The notes under the pieces are model-generated. The model did no database searches. It was not told the origin of the DNA and saw nothing but the letters and a program-made list of their open reading frames with translations. 64,000 nucleotides of DNA from HK1 sp965220535 (lineage in GTDB: Bacteria > Pseudomonadota > Gammaproteobacteria > HK1): the NCBI GenBank assembly GCA_965220535.1, contig OZ244833.1, positions 1,550,001 through 1,614,000 on the forward strand, in the 5' to 3' direction. Made by a program: the position numbers and the translations under genes. This document shows positions 53,341 through 62,984 of the stretch, piece after piece. Positions within the stretch are counted from its first letter, which is position 1, and each line of letters begins with the position of its first letter.

Positions 53341-55437
53341 ATGCACCGAACTCCTCTCATCGGCTTGTCGATCGCCGCCAAAGCGCTGACGGCGGCGCTT
53401 CTTTTGTCTTCGGGGGCGCTGCAAGCGCAGGCGCAAACCCTCCCGTGGCAGGAGTCGGAGTCGGAAAACAGCCCCGCCCAAAGCCCCGTGCCGGGGCAAA
53501 ACGCCCTCGATCGGATCTCCCCGGGGCTGCTCGACCTCCTCGAAGGCGACACCATTCCCGACGAGGACGAGCCGGAGTTCTTGGATCCCGATATCGCCTT
53601 CGTCCCCACGATCACCGCCCCGACCCCGGATCGGATCGAGGTGCACTGGGAAATCGCCCAAGGCTATTACCTCTATCGCGACAAAATGGGCTTCGGTATT
53701 TCCGCCCCCCGGGGAAGCGATCGAACGCCGGACTTCACCTTGGGCTCGCCTCGTTTCCCGAGCGGAGAGATCAAGGACGACGAGTATTTCGGGCGCATGG
53801 AGGTCTACTACGACTCCGTGCAGGTGGACTTTCCCTTCGCCGGCGAACCCGGCCTTGTCGATCTCGATATCACCTACCAAGGCTGCGCCGATGCCGGGCT
53901 TTGCTACCCGCCGATCACCCGCAGCCTGCCGGTCCTGATACCGGTTGCGGGAAGCGGCGCCGGGCCCGGACTCTCATCGAGCGGCGGCATCGATATCCCG
54001 ACCGAGATCGATAGCCTGCCGCAAGGGGAGATGTCGGAGCAAGACCGCATCGCCTCGGCCCTGCTCTCGGACAGCCCTTGGCTGGTGATGCTCTCGCTCT
54101 TCGCCGCCGGACTCCTGCTGGCCTTCACCCCTTGCGTGCTGCCGATGGTGCCGATCCTGTCGAGCATCATCGTCGGCCAAGGCGAAGAGGTCGGCATGCG
54201 CCGCGCATTCACCCTCTCGGCGATCTATGTGCTGGCGATGTCCTTGACCTACACCGCCGCCGGGGTATTGGCGGGGATGGCGGGCGCCAACTTCGCGATC
54301 GCCTTTCAAAGTCCTTGGGTCTTGATCCCCTTCGCAACGCTATTCGTGCTCTTGTCGCTGGCGATGTTCGGCTTCTACGAACTGCAAGTTCCCGCTGCCT
54401 TGCAAAGTCGCTTGAACTCGCTGAGCCGGCGCCAACGCGGCGGCAGTTTTATCGGGGTGGGAGTGATGGGCGTGCTCTCCGCCTTGATCGTCGGTCCTTG
54501 CGTGGCCGCCCCCTTGGCCGGCGTGCTGCTCTATATCGGCCGCACCGGCGACCCCCTGCTCGGGGGCCTGGCCCTGTTCGCCTTGAGCCTCGGCATGGGA
54601 ACCCCGCTGCTGATCGCCGGCACCTCGGCGGGGAAGATCTTGCCCGCCGTCGGGCCGTGGATGAAAAGGATCAATGCCGTCTTCGGGGTCATGCTCTTGG
54701 CGGTGGCGATTTATCTCCTCGATCGCGTGCTTCCCGAGGCGATGATTCTGCTGCTGTGGGCGGCGCTGCTGATCACCTCCTCGATCTACATGGGCGCGCT
54801 CGATTCCCTCGCCTCCGATGCCGGGGGTTGGAGGCGGCTTTGGAAAGGAGCGGGGCTGATCTCGTTGGTCTACGGCATCTTGCTGATGGTGGGGGTCGCA
54901 ACCGGCAAGGGCGATCTCTTCGAGCCCTTGAAGGGATTGGCCCTCGCCGAGGGCGAGTCCGCAGATCACGCCCTTCCTTTTCGGGCGGTCAAGGGAAGCC
55001 CGGGGCTCGATACCGAGCTGGGACAAGCGGCGGCGCAAAGACAAACGACGATGCTGGATTTCTATGCCGACTGGTGCGTCAGCTGCAAGGAAATGGAGCG
55101 TTTCACCTTCAGCGATCCGAGGGTGCAAGCGGCGCTCGACGGGATGCGAATGCTGCAAACGGATGTGACCGCCAACGATGCGCAGGATCAAAAACTGCTC
55201 AAGCGCTTCGAACTCTTCGGCCCGCCGGCGATCCTGTTTTTCGACCCCGAGGGACGCGAACGACGAGAACTGAGGGTGGTCGGCTTCATGTCCGCCGAGG
55301 AATTCGAAGCGATCGTCGCCCGCGCTCGAGGCTTCGCCGCCGGGACGCAACTGCAATCTCGTTTGTCGACCCCCTCGCTCGAGCCAATCGCTCGAGCCGA
55401 TCCATTCGACAACCGAACGACGATATCGAATCGATAG
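53341..55437 (+). CDS. dsbD: Thiol:disulfide interchange protein DsbD
   Basis: 698 residues from ATG 53341, chosen because a signal peptide follows (AAKALTAALLLSSGALQAQA). The periplasmic n-domain has GCADAGLCYPP; the eight-helix membrane domain has FTPCVLPMVPI and VGPCVAAPLAG; the C-terminal thioredoxin domain has DWCVSCKEME. All six catalytic cysteines are present. DsbD passes electrons from cytoplasmic thioredoxin to periplasmic DsbC/CcmG/thioredoxin-like partners. An upstream in-frame ATG at 53143 could add a 66-residue leader made of the repeat. It is downstream of the adaptor gene on the same strand. Confidence 0.95.
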   Translation: MHRTPLIGLSIAAKALTAALLLSSGALQAQAQTLPWQESESENSPAQSPVPGQNALDRISPGLLDLLEGDTIPDEDEPEFLDPDIAFVPTITAPTPDRIEVHWEIAQGYYLYRDKMGFGISAPRGSDRTPDFTLGSPRFPSGEIKDDEYFGRMEVYYDSVQVDFPFAGEPGLVDLDITYQGCADAGLCYPPITRSLPVLIPVAGSGAGPGLSSSGGIDIPTEIDSLPQGEMSEQDRIASALLSDSPWLVMLSLFAAGLLLAFTPCVLPMVPILSSIIVGQGEEVGMRRAFTLSAIYVLAMSLTYTAAGVLAGMAGANFAIAFQSPWVLIPFATLFVLLSLAMFGFYELQVPAALQSRLNSLSRRQRGGSFIGVGVMGVLSALIVGPCVAAPLAGVLLYIGRTGDPLLGGLALFALSLGMGTPLLIAGTSAGKILPAVGPWMKRINAVFGVMLLAVAIYLLDRVLPEAMILLLWAALLITSSIYMGALDSLASDAGGWRRLWKGAGLISLVYGILLMVGVATGKGDLFEPLKGLALAEGESADHALPFRAVKGSPGLDTELGQAAAQRQTTMLDFYADWCVSCKEMERFTFSDPRVQAALDGMRMLQTDVTANDAQDQKLLKRFELFGPPAILFFDPEGRERRELRVVGFMSAEEFEAIVARARGFAAGTQLQSRLSTPSLEPIARADPFDNRTTISNR

Positions 55438-55832
55438 CCTCGATCCCGGCGGCGCTTGTCCCCCAGGCTCCTTCCATCGAAGGGCTTGGTCGCTTCGATG
55501 GTGCGCGATAGCGGAAAGCGGGCTGCCGTGCCTCGGGAAGGTGCGGCGACGAATGAACCGGCGCCGCCGGACGATAGGGGCAAGACGACCGCCAAATCGA
55601 AGCGACTTCGCAAAGGCCAAGGTGCCGGTATTTTCATCACTTCCAAGGCTTCCACGAGTTCAATCCCGGCTTGTTCGCGAGTTTCGAAGACCGACGCCGG
55701 CACGACAGGCACCGGCACCCCGTTCGCATCGATGGCTTCAGATTGATGCCGGCGAATATTGCCGCAAGATCTGTCGCAATCGACAAACTCGCGGGTCTCG
55801 CTTTTCCAATATTCGATGACGAAGCCCGTCAT
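55188..55832 (-). CDS. Hypothetical protein antisense to dsbD end
   Basis: A minus-strand frame from ATG 55832 (MTGFVIEYWKSETREFVDCD). The first 70 residues (to VEALEVMKIPA) read like a real small globular protein with two Cys (CDRSC), but the rest is low complexity and its last 250 bases are antisense to the dsbD 3' end. The genuine protein may be short, ending through a frameshift near 55600. No function was recognised. It lies just outside the left end of the IS3-like element. Confidence 0.3.
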   Translation of the reverse strand: MTGFVIEYWKSETREFVDCDRSCGNIRRHQSEAIDANGVPVPVVPASVFETREQAGIELVEALEVMKIPAPWPLRSRFDLAVVLPLSSGGAGSFVAAPSRGTAARFPLSRTIEATKPFDGRSLGDKRRRDRGYRFDIVVRLSNGSARAIGSSEGVDKRDCSCVPAAKPRARATIASNSSADMKPTTLSSRRSRPSGSKNRIAGGPKSSKRLSSF

Positions 55833-55908
55833 GGCTATTCCCCCGCCCTAGAGTTATTTGAGACAATCATTAAGACCTGATCATAGGGGATAACGGAGGA
55901 ACCTCACG

Positions 55909-56290
55909 ATGAAAAAAGAGCATGCCAAGCACGCAGGAACCAAAGCCGTGAAGCCGTCGCCTAGTGGGGGTCGGACTTCGACCGGGAAGCAACGAATGAC
56001 GGCCAATCGTAAGCATGAGGCTGTGCTGCGATTGATGAAGGGTGAGGACATGGAACTCATCGCCCGGAGTTTCTTAGGTGTCGGCAGCCGATGTCAGCCG
56101 CCGGCGAGAGAAGGCTTATGAAGCGATGCTGTATGGCTTGCTGTCTCAGTCTCGCGACGCCCGATATGTAGAGAACAACCGTCTGCGAGCCAAGGTGGGC
56201 GAACTCACCATGGTCAAAGAGCTTCTTGACGAGAAGATCGAGAGGTTGGAAGCCGGCCGCCCTTTTGCGCCACGCAGGTCAAAGCGATGA
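55909..56290 (+). pseudogene. IS3-family transposase OrfA, frameshifted
   Basis: The first part, from ATG 55909, reads NRKHEAVLRLMKGEDMELIA, a helix-turn-helix start; after about 56075 the frame changes and continues SAADVSRRREKAYEAMLYGL to KIERLEAGRP and a stop at 56290. A single-base slip near 56075 restores one protein of about 120 residues. OrfA binds the ends of the element. Confidence 0.7.
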
Positions 56291-57150
56291 GCACCGCGCT
56301 TTCGATCTCCATGAGAAAACTCTACGGTGTCTCGCGGGTCTGCCGGGTTTGGAGGATGAGTCTCTCCGGTGTGTACCGCGGTCTGGGAGCGCAGTCGGAC
56401 AAACAGGTTCCGCGCCGTCGACCCGGCCCGCATGGGCAGATGCCCGATGCGGAACTGGTCGAAGAGATCAGGAAGGTGATCACGGCCAGCGGGTTCTATG
56501 GCGAGGGCTATCGCAAAGTACGGGTATCGCGACTCATACGTGAGAAGGGTTTGCTCGCCAAGCGATGCCGAAGGCCACAGCGTGGCCTTCGGGCTCATGA
56601 TGGAATCATCGTGTCTTCGAGGGTCAATGAGATGTGGGGCACGGACATGACAACAATGATTCTGGGCACCGGGCAGCAGGTCTGCGTCTTCGTGGCGGTC
56701 GACCATCGTTCGGCGAGTTGCGTGGGTCTCACGCGGCCATGCGATGCACGCTTTTTGAAGCGTTGGAGCCGGTCCGCCAAGGGGTTCGGGAGTGCTTCGG
56801 AGCCATCGGCAAGGGGGTGGCGACGGGGTTGACCATCCGCCATGACAACGGCTCGCAGTACATCGGTCGCGACTTCCTTTTGGCGAGATCTCTGGGGCAA
56901 GGATCGCCTCGTCGCCGTCCTTTGTCCGTTCCCGAAGAAGGCAATGGACGTGCCGAGCGCTTCATCCGCTCCTTGAAGGAGAGCCTGCTGTGGCTAAGAC
57001 ACCTTGCTGGACCATCGAAGAGTTGCAGCAGGCACTGCGGAAGTTCAAGGATATCTACAACCAAGCTTGGCTGATCAAACGCCACGGACAACACACTCCG
57101 AGCCAGTTCAGGCGAGGGGCGATGGACGAAACCCGGGCGGTCGCATAAGC
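56287..57150 (+). pseudogene. IS3-family transposase OrfB (rve/DDE integrase), frameshifted
   Basis: It overlaps the OrfA stop by four bases. The DDE integrase residues are recognisable in three different frames: first Asp in WGTDMTTMILG, second in IRHDNGSQYIGRD, and Glu in EEGNGRAERFIRSLK; the end LIKRHGQHTPSQF is in a third frame. At least two frameshifts, near 56735 and 57000, break the protein, so it is not functional. Confidence 0.75.
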
Positions 57151-57243
57151 TTCAAAAGTGTCTCAATAACCCTAGGCCGCTACATATCGACGAGCCTATA
57201 CTCGACCCTTTCGGATCGCGTTTCTCGCTGCGCCTTAGGCCGC

Positions 57244-58392
57244 TTACCCGAGCGACTTTTCCTCCTGCTTTTCCTCCCGCTTTTCCTCCCGCTTTTCCTC
57301 CCGCTTTTCCTCCCGCTTCGCCGCCGCCAGCAGGCCCAGCGGATCCGACGGATCGACCTCCGCCATAAAAGGCTGGTGTCGGTCGCTGCCGGTCAACTGA
57401 TAGACCAGCCCCAACCAGTTATTGAACATCGCCTTGCCGGTATCCGCCCAGGTGTTATCCAACAAGGGCTCGATCGCTTTTTCCGGAAAGTCCGGCGGCG
57501 GCCGGCCGGCTTGCGCGCGCCTCGTTTCCTCTCGATAGCCCTCGAGGATACGAAGCGCCTCGGGCGGGAAATAGTTCTCGGGGGGCGAAGGCCAATCCTC
57601 GCGCGCTCCGGTGAAAAAACGGCCGACTTCGCGCTTGTATTCCTTGGCAAGGCTGATCAGATCGTATTCCGGATGGCCTTGGAAAAACACGAAGCGAAGG
57701 CCGTCGGCGCTCACCGCCAGATGCACCCCGGCCTGCGGGCTCTCGCTCAAGACCCGCAATCCCGCTTCCTCGAAGCCCTCGCGGGTGATTTCATAGACAT
57801 GCGAATGGGGAGCGTCGAATCGCGTATTCAAATCGACCAGCAGCGGGTGGCGGGCACGATCCCGGCGGTGCTCGTAAATCCCCCAACGTTTCTGCGGCCG
57901 GCATGGCCGGCGCCCTATCCCGTGGAAGTGCTGCAGATAGGCGTGGGTAGCAAGACACGAGCACACCACCGAACAGACATGCCGCTTCGACCACTCCATC
58001 ACTTCCACCAAGGGCTCCCAAAAAGGCTCGTCTTGGAGCGCTTGGCAAGCGGGATTCGCCCCGGTGATGATCAGCGCATCGAGACCGCTTCGGCGAAGGT
58101 CGTCGAAGCTCCGGTAATGGCGTTCGATATATGCCCTCGCCGCCGCCCCCCGCGACCCGCACTCCACACTGAAATGATGCACGTGGATCTGGGCGATGCG
58201 ATTGCAGTTTCCGATCAGACGCATGAACTGCCGATCCGTCGCCTCCAGCGCCGCATCCGGCATCATATTGAGCAAGCCGACATGGAGCTCGCGAATATCC
58301 TGACTATGCGCCCGATCGAGCGAGAGGACCTCTTGCCCCTCGTCTTTCAAGCGTCGGAAACTCGGATGATCGTTATGGGCGATAAGAGGCAT
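57244..58392 (-). CDS. metA: Homoserine O-succinyltransferase (MetA)
   Basis: 382 residues. Family features are ELHVGLLNMMPDAALEATDR at the N-terminus, LIITGANP, the nucleophile Cys in VVCSCLATHAYLQ, FFQGHPEYD (catalytic His and Glu region), and NWLGLVYQLTG at the end of the core. MetA activates homoserine with succinyl-CoA (some members use acetyl-CoA) as the first methionine-specific step in the cytoplasm. It is longer than E. coli MetA (309); the extra C-terminus includes a 12-base tandem repeat encoding EEKR units. It is alone on the minus strand after the IS. Confidence 0.92.
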   Translation of the reverse strand: MPLIAHNDHPSFRRLKDEGQEVLSLDRAHSQDIRELHVGLLNMMPDAALEATDRQFMRLIGNCNRIAQIHVHHFSVECGSRGAAARAYIERHYRSFDDLRRSGLDALIITGANPACQALQDEPFWEPLVEVMEWSKRHVCSVVCSCLATHAYLQHFHGIGRRPCRPQKRWGIYEHRRDRARHPLLVDLNTRFDAPHSHVYEITREGFEEAGLRVLSESPQAGVHLAVSADGLRFVFFQGHPEYDLISLAKEYKREVGRFFTGAREDWPSPPENYFPPEALRILEGYREETRRAQAGRPPPDFPEKAIEPLLDNTWADTGKAMFNNWLGLVYQLTGSDRHQPFMAEVDPSDPLGLLAAAKREEKREEKREEKREEKQEEKSLG

Positions 58393-58504
58393 CTTTTTTC
58401 AACCGGAGCCGAAAACGCGACGGAAAATCAAGCGACGGGAAATCAAGATACAAGCGAAAGATCCGCTTTTGCGATCCTTCTTGCGATCCCTCGCTGCGGC
58501 TTCT

Positions 58505-59347
58505 TCACGCACCGCCCACCGTCTGGGCAACGAGATCGAGAAAATCCCCTTCGTCCCGCACCTTCTCAGCATCGGAAGCGGCAAGGGTATAACCGTAGCG
58601 ATCGGCGATCTCTTGATAAAGCGGCTTTCGGTGCTCGACCAAACGCGGAAAAATCCAACGCGTGAAATGATCCGGATCCATCGCCTCGGTGGATTCGATA
58701 CCGCGCTCCTCGAAATATTCCGCCAGCGCCCTCGTTAAAAATTCCTCCTGATAATACAAAGGCTTGGGGCTTTCTTTTTGACGCCGGATCAGTTCGTCCT
58801 CCATCTCCCTCCCGGCCCGAATATAAAGAACAAGCGTCTGGTCGGCGAGGTCCCGGATCGTTTCCTCGTGGTCGATTTCGCAAGCGCTCCCCCCGGCATC
58901 GTTGATGAAATGATCGTAGCCGTAGATATCCTTGGCCTTGCGGATGAAGGCCGCGACATCGCGCAGGGCTCCGATCTCCCCTTCCCGGTGCAATCGCTGG
59001 CGAGCGATGAACTCCTCGTAGGAAAGCCCGCCCTTGGCCGGATCCCCCAACTTGCCGAGAAAGGAGGAAAGCGGCTCCAAGTTATCGACCGTGATATTGC
59101 TTGCGATATAAATCGAATCGCTGCAAAGAAGATCGCGCAGAAATCGAACCCTCATCGCTTCTTTCTTCGCATTGTCCATGATCGCCTCGCCCATATAGCG
59201 AGTGCCGATCCGATAATCCGCCGAATAATGAAACCAAGAACGCTTCGGCAAGCGATTGGCGAGGGTGGTCTTGCCGACCCCGGACATGCCGAGCAAGGTG
59301 ATCGCCTTGTTTTCGCGGGCGAGGAAAGCATCGACGCTCGTTTTCAT
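58505..59347 (-). CDS. P-loop ATPase of unknown role
   Basis: 280 residues from ATG 59347 (GAGGAAT upstream). Walker A is at residues 20-28 (GMSGVGKTT), followed by ANRLPKRSWFHYSADYRIGT and FINDAGGSACEIDH, a D/E-rich region suitable for Walker B. It resembles the conserved short ATPase found in several proteobacteria with MSGVGKTTLA at the start. The role is not established; a kinase-like fold is possible. It lies 58 bases from the universal stress protein gene and on the same strand, so the two could be co-transcribed. Confidence 0.65.
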   Translation of the reverse strand: MKTSVDAFLARENKAITLLGMSGVGKTTLANRLPKRSWFHYSADYRIGTRYMGEAIMDNAKKEAMRVRFLRDLLCSDSIYIASNITVDNLEPLSSFLGKLGDPAKGGLSYEEFIARQRLHREGEIGALRDVAAFIRKAKDIYGYDHFINDAGGSACEIDHEETIRDLADQTLVLYIRAGREMEDELIRRQKESPKPLYYQEEFLTRALAEYFEERGIESTEAMDPDHFTRWIFPRLVEHRKPLYQEIADRYGYTLAASDAEKVRDEGDFLDLVAQTVGGA

Positions 59348-59405
59348 ATTCCTCGCCCTTTCGTTTCGGCGATCGTCATCCGATCGTCGAGCGCGCTTTT
59401 CGCCC

Positions 59406-60251
59406 TCATCGGGACATGATCACCGGAATCTCCGAGTGCGCCATGATATGACGCGTCGCTCCGCCGAAGATCATCTGTCGCAATCGACTGCGGGTATAGG
59501 CGCCCTTGACCAAAAGGTCGGCGCCAAGAGCGCTGCATTCTTCGAGCAGGGTTTCTCCCGGGGCATGATCGCCGGCATCGATCATGCGCGTATCCACTCG
59601 GATCCCGTTTCGCGCAAGATGAGCGCCGAGCTGCTCCACGGTGGGGCCGGGCACCCCCCAACCCTCGACCCCCACCACGCTCACCCTTTTTGCCATCGTC
59701 AGCAAGGGCATCGAAAAGGCCACGGTGCGCGCCGTCTCCGCGCTGTTGTTCCAAGCGATCACCACGTGCTCGCCCAAGGTCGTATGGGGCGTGCCGGGCG
59801 TCAGGATCATCGGGCGTCCGCTTTCGAACAACGCCCCTTCGGCCATCACATGCCAATCGACCCACGGATGCCCGAATTCACGCCCGATCAGAATGAGATC
59901 GAAAATACGCCCGTAATCCCCGATGACCTGCCCTTCCAAACCCTCGATCTCGCACCAGCCGAATACCGCGCCGGTCGCCGGGGCATCGAGCGTTCCGAAG
60001 TCGATCCCTTTTTTCGCCCCCAAATCATCGAAGCGAGCCTTGGCCCGGTCCCCGAGCCTGCGACCCTCCTCTTTGAGCTGGCTGAGGTAGGAATCGGCGA
60101 GGACGATACCCTCCCCGTCGATGATCTGAGGCGGACGCAGGACGAAAAGACCCTCGAGGTACGCACCGAAACGCGAAGCGATCTGCACCCCCGCCTCGAA
60201 GGTGGCCGAAGCCGAATCATCGTCATAGAACGGAAGCAGGATCGTCTTCAT
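59406..60251 (-). CDS. Universal stress protein (UspA family, double-domain length)
   Basis: 281 residues beginning MKTILLPFYDDDSASATFEA, a Usp start, with a second domain EHVVIAWNNSAETARTVAFS and a C-terminal ATP-binding-type motif GAYTRSRLRQMIFGGATRHI. Usp proteins are small nucleotide-binding stress proteins in the cytoplasm; tandem-domain forms of this length are common. It heads the pair with the P-loop ATPase at 58505. The function in the cell is not specified by sequence. Confidence 0.85.
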   Translation of the reverse strand: MKTILLPFYDDDSASATFEAGVQIASRFGAYLEGLFVLRPPQIIDGEGIVLADSYLSQLKEEGRRLGDRAKARFDDLGAKKGIDFGTLDAPATGAVFGWCEIEGLEGQVIGDYGRIFDLILIGREFGHPWVDWHVMAEGALFESGRPMILTPGTPHTTLGEHVVIAWNNSAETARTVAFSMPLLTMAKRVSVVGVEGWGVPGPTVEQLGAHLARNGIRVDTRMIDAGDHAPGETLLEECSALGADLLVKGAYTRSRLRQMIFGGATRHIMAHSEIPVIMSR

Positions 60252-61068
60252 CGCTCACCACCTCCTCGGGGTCGACCGCACCATACGCGGGAAAAACGAA
60301 ACGAATCACACCGAAATCCTAGGCCGAAAAGCCCGAGCGACCTGCGCAAAACGACGCGCCGTCTTGCACGAACGACGCTCGCGCTCCACTCGCCGTCTCA
60401 CTTGGCCGTCACTGGGCCATCTCGCTCGCGCCCCCTCCTTCGAAGCGCCTCGTCGAAGAGCGCCGACGCCGGCAAACGACAAAAGGGTACCACTTGAGGC
60501 TTGATCGGTGCATCGAACACCCTCGGCCCGCTCGATCTTCCACGAGGGTCGAGCGAGCCCCTCCTTTTCGACTTCGAGGGAATGGCCGGCGTCGGAATCG
60601 ACCCCGAATCCACCCGGGATCGACGAGGCCGACCGGCTATCCGAGGCTTCGAAGGGCTTTTCATCCTCGTCTTTCAAACGGAAATGTCCTATCCGATCGC
60701 CCCTCTTCGTTCCGGTTTCGTCATCGTCGCTCGCTTGGCGTTTCGGCTCGGATGAGAGCCGATTGCCGGCGGGGGAAACGAATCCGGGGGTGGCGAGGGT
60801 GGAGCGCAGGTCGCGAGCGCTACCGGCAAAGAACTGAGGGGAGCGGCGAACGCGAGGGCAGTTATTCGAAGGCGCTGATCGGCTATGTCGAGATCGTCGG
60901 GTGCAAGGGCTAAGCAAGGGGCAAGCACAAGGCGAAGGGCCGTCGAAGCCGAGACGGGCGAGGGCCGGACGATCGATGCGATATGTCTCGAATCTTGAAT
61001 CTTGAATCTTGAATCTCGGGTCTTGGTGCCCTTCGAACCCTGAATTATTCCTTGAAAGCCTTTTCTTT
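60252..61068. other. Gap without a convincing gene
   Basis: 817 bases between the universal stress and methyltransferase genes. Frames open on both strands but none has a ribosome site or recognisable domain. AATCTTG is iterated near 60985-61015. The promoter of the stress gene pair must be near 60252-60330. Confidence 0.45.
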
Positions 61069-61749
61069 TCAAAAACCCGGGTCGCCTCGGCAAGCCACGA
61101 GATGGGCGAGGGCCATGGCTCTTTTGTCGGGGTCTTCGACGATCCCTTCCTCGTAATGGATGATGCGCAAATCCCGGAAGCGATCGAGCAGCTCGTTGGG
61201 ACGGGCGCGAAAACGAATGCTCGGCGGGCCACCGACCCTTGCGAGCCCTCCGGCAACGGCGGGCACGATGTAGTGATGGTCGTAGAGCAAGTAGCCGCCG
61301 GGAGCCAAGGCCTCGATCAGATGCGGTATCAGCGGGCGATCCAAAAACCGGGAGACGACCACGAGTCGGTATACGCCGCGGGGGATAGCGGTGGCGGAGG
61401 CGAAAGCGCTCTCGTCTTCCCGGCTTGGTTGCGCTGCCGGCGAAGGCCCTTTGCGACGGCGGGCGAGGCGCTCGAGATCGGCCTCGATCCAACGCACCTC
61501 GAGGCCTTCTCGTTGCGCCCTGTTCGCGGCGCGCTCCAAAGCGACAGAGGAGATATCCATCGCTTCGACCCGATAGCCCTTGGAGGCGAGGAAGAGCGCG
61601 TTTCTACCGGCGCCGCAGGCGACATCGAGCGCCCGCCCGCGCGGCAAACGATCGATCCACCTTGCGAGCAGCTCGCTCGGATGCGTTCGGGCGACATATT
61701 CCCCCGATGCATAACGCGCATTCCAGCGCTCTTTGTCGGCATCGCTCAT
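61069..61749 (-). CDS. Class I SAM-dependent methyltransferase (TehB/UbiE-like)
   Basis: 226 residues. Motif I is LDVACGAGRNALFLASKGYR, and AMDISSVALERAANRAQREG follows as motif II; the N-terminus (WNARYASGEYVARTHPSELL) is typical of TehB-type methyltransferases related to tellurite/thiopurine resistance. The substrate is not known. A 15-residue insertion (RRRKGPSPAAQPSREDESAF) in the middle is unusual. It is monocistronic as far as can be seen. Confidence 0.85.
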   Translation of the reverse strand: MSDADKERWNARYASGEYVARTHPSELLARWIDRLPRGRALDVACGAGRNALFLASKGYRVEAMDISSVALERAANRAQREGLEVRWIEADLERLARRRKGPSPAAQPSREDESAFASATAIPRGVYRLVVVSRFLDRPLIPHLIEALAPGGYLLYDHHYIVPAVAGGLARVGGPPSIRFRARPNELLDRFRDLRIIHYEEGIVEDPDKRAMALAHLVACRGDPGF

Positions 61750-62411
61750 GAGGGTGATGATGACCTCTTCGATTCAAGACACTCGAGTCGAACTCGAAGG
61801 GGGCACGATGGGCCCAACGTCGCTCGGGAAGCGTCGCTTCGATCGATCTCGATGGCATCGACGGCGCTCGAAGCGAGGAGCGAGCGAATGCGACGCTCGA
61901 TCTCGTCTCGTAGCGATCTCGTCTCGTAGCGATCTCGTCTCGTAGCGATCTCGTCTCGTAGCGATCACGTCGCTGCCCCGCAACTTATACCAAGGATATC
62001 GCAATCTCGCCCCGCCACGACGACTTCGGGCGAGGAAAGCGCCAAGGCGATTCGAGCAGCGATTCCAAGGATGATTCCGCAAGCGCCCTCGTCGCGCTCG
62101 CAACCGATAAAGGCTTCGCCCGAAGCAGCGATCACACCCTCCCCGCCAAAGCGAAGGGATTCGGCTTTCGACCTGATCGCCGGCCGCGAAAACCCCGCCG
62201 CCTGACCTGTTCCGAGAAAGGAGAATGCCATATCGCTCTCATGCGATACGAGGGTCGTAAAGCCATAATATCCGTCATCCGGCAGGGGGCGCGACGATCG
62301 CCGTCTCGGTCGTGCTCGATCTCCGCCGTCTTCCGCGCCTCGGATAGAGCCTTCGACCCTCGAAGCGTCTTTGGCCTGCGTGAACGATCAACCGAAAAAG
62401 GTATCGAAGCC
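61750..62411. other. Gap with 16-bp tandem repeats
   Basis: 662 bases. GATCTCGTCTCGTAGC is repeated four times at 61913-61976 or so. A minus-strand frame 61965-62231 is listed separately as a doubtful gene. Nothing else convincing. Confidence 0.5.
61965..62231 (-). CDS. Doubtful small hypothetical protein
   Basis: 88 residues (MAFSFLGTGQAAG, then CERDEGACGIILGIAARIAL and GRDCDILGISCGAAT). The composition is protein-like, with three Cys, and GAGAGC lies eight bases before ATG 62231, but no homologue is recognised. It ends in the 16-base repeat area. Confidence 0.25.
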   Translation of the reverse strand: MAFSFLGTGQAAGFSRPAIRSKAESLRFGGEGVIAASGEAFIGCERDEGACGIILGIAARIALALSSPEVVVAGRDCDILGISCGAAT

Positions 62412-62645
62412 ATGTACGAACTACTGCAATCGAGCTCTTTGCGTCATTTCATGATCCGGCAGATGCCGGCTTTTCTGATCGCTTTCGTCGTCGCCGAACG
62501 TTTCTATAAATTCGGCAGTTTCGCCTTGGAATGCATCGCCTTTCTCGCCACTTGGTGGGTGGTCGACGCTGTGTTCTTCCTGATCGGGTATTTCGCGAGC
62601 GGCGGGCGGATCCCAGCGACGAAAGAGATCGACTTGAAAGAATGA
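62412..62645 (+). CDS. Small conserved-type membrane protein
   Basis: 77 residues (MYELLQSSSLRHFMIRQMPA) with two hydrophobic helices (FLIAFVVAERFYKFG; CIAFLATWWVVDAVFFLIGYF) and a charged C-terminus (RIPATKEIDLKE). It resembles small inner-membrane proteins of unknown function in gammaproteobacteria. ATG 62412 is the start; the open frame upstream is a shadow. Function unknown. Confidence 0.6.
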   Translation: MYELLQSSSLRHFMIRQMPAFLIAFVVAERFYKFGSFALECIAFLATWWVVDAVFFLIGYFASGGRIPATKEIDLKE

Positions 62646-62984
62646 CCCTCCGAGCCCCGCCGGGCTGCGGGCGGATCGGCTGAGTTGCGAAGATCGCTCG
62701 AGCCGAGGACCGGCATCGGAGAACCCGCATCGTTTTCATCGACGACGACGCCGCCGCCGGCAGCCCTTTTTCGAAGGCGATCCTCGCAAGGTCTTCTCGC
62801 AGGTCTCGGTTGCCGAGCCGAGGGCCTCGATGCTTCGTTCGGGAAAGGCGAGCCGTCATGGCGGCGGTCGGCGCCTTGATCGGAATCTTGTGGACATCGC
62901 GGCTTCGAGGCAAAAAACCGATCGGCCGGAATCGTCGCATCCTCACTCCCCCGTCCCCCGAGAAATCCCCAAGGACTTCGTATC
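62646..62984. other. Gap before Asp-box protein gene
   Basis: 339 bases. Several frames are open but none shows a start with ribosome site or a recognisable domain. The promoter of the downstream gene should lie here; CAAGGAC twelve bases before ATG 62985 is its likely ribosome site. Confidence 0.4.

Larger units (their letters stand above)
55847..57176 (+). mobile_element. IS3-family insertion sequence, decayed
   Basis: About 1.33 kb, the usual size for IS3 elements. Imperfect terminal inverted repeats are visible: CCTAGAGTTATTTGAGACA at the left (55847) and, on the opposite strand, CCTAGGGTTATTGAGACA at the right (to 57176), differing by one substitution and one indel. Two consecutive transposase frames lie inside, both broken. 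A clear direct target repeat was not identified. Confidence 0.75.

Noticed and set aside
54340..55620. 426-codon minus-strand frame opposite dsbD
   Set aside because: Antisense to the clear DsbD membrane and thioredoxin domains.
60306..61256. 316-codon minus-strand frame
   Set aside because: Low-complexity, no ribosome site or domain, and overlaps the end of the methyltransferase gene in another frame.
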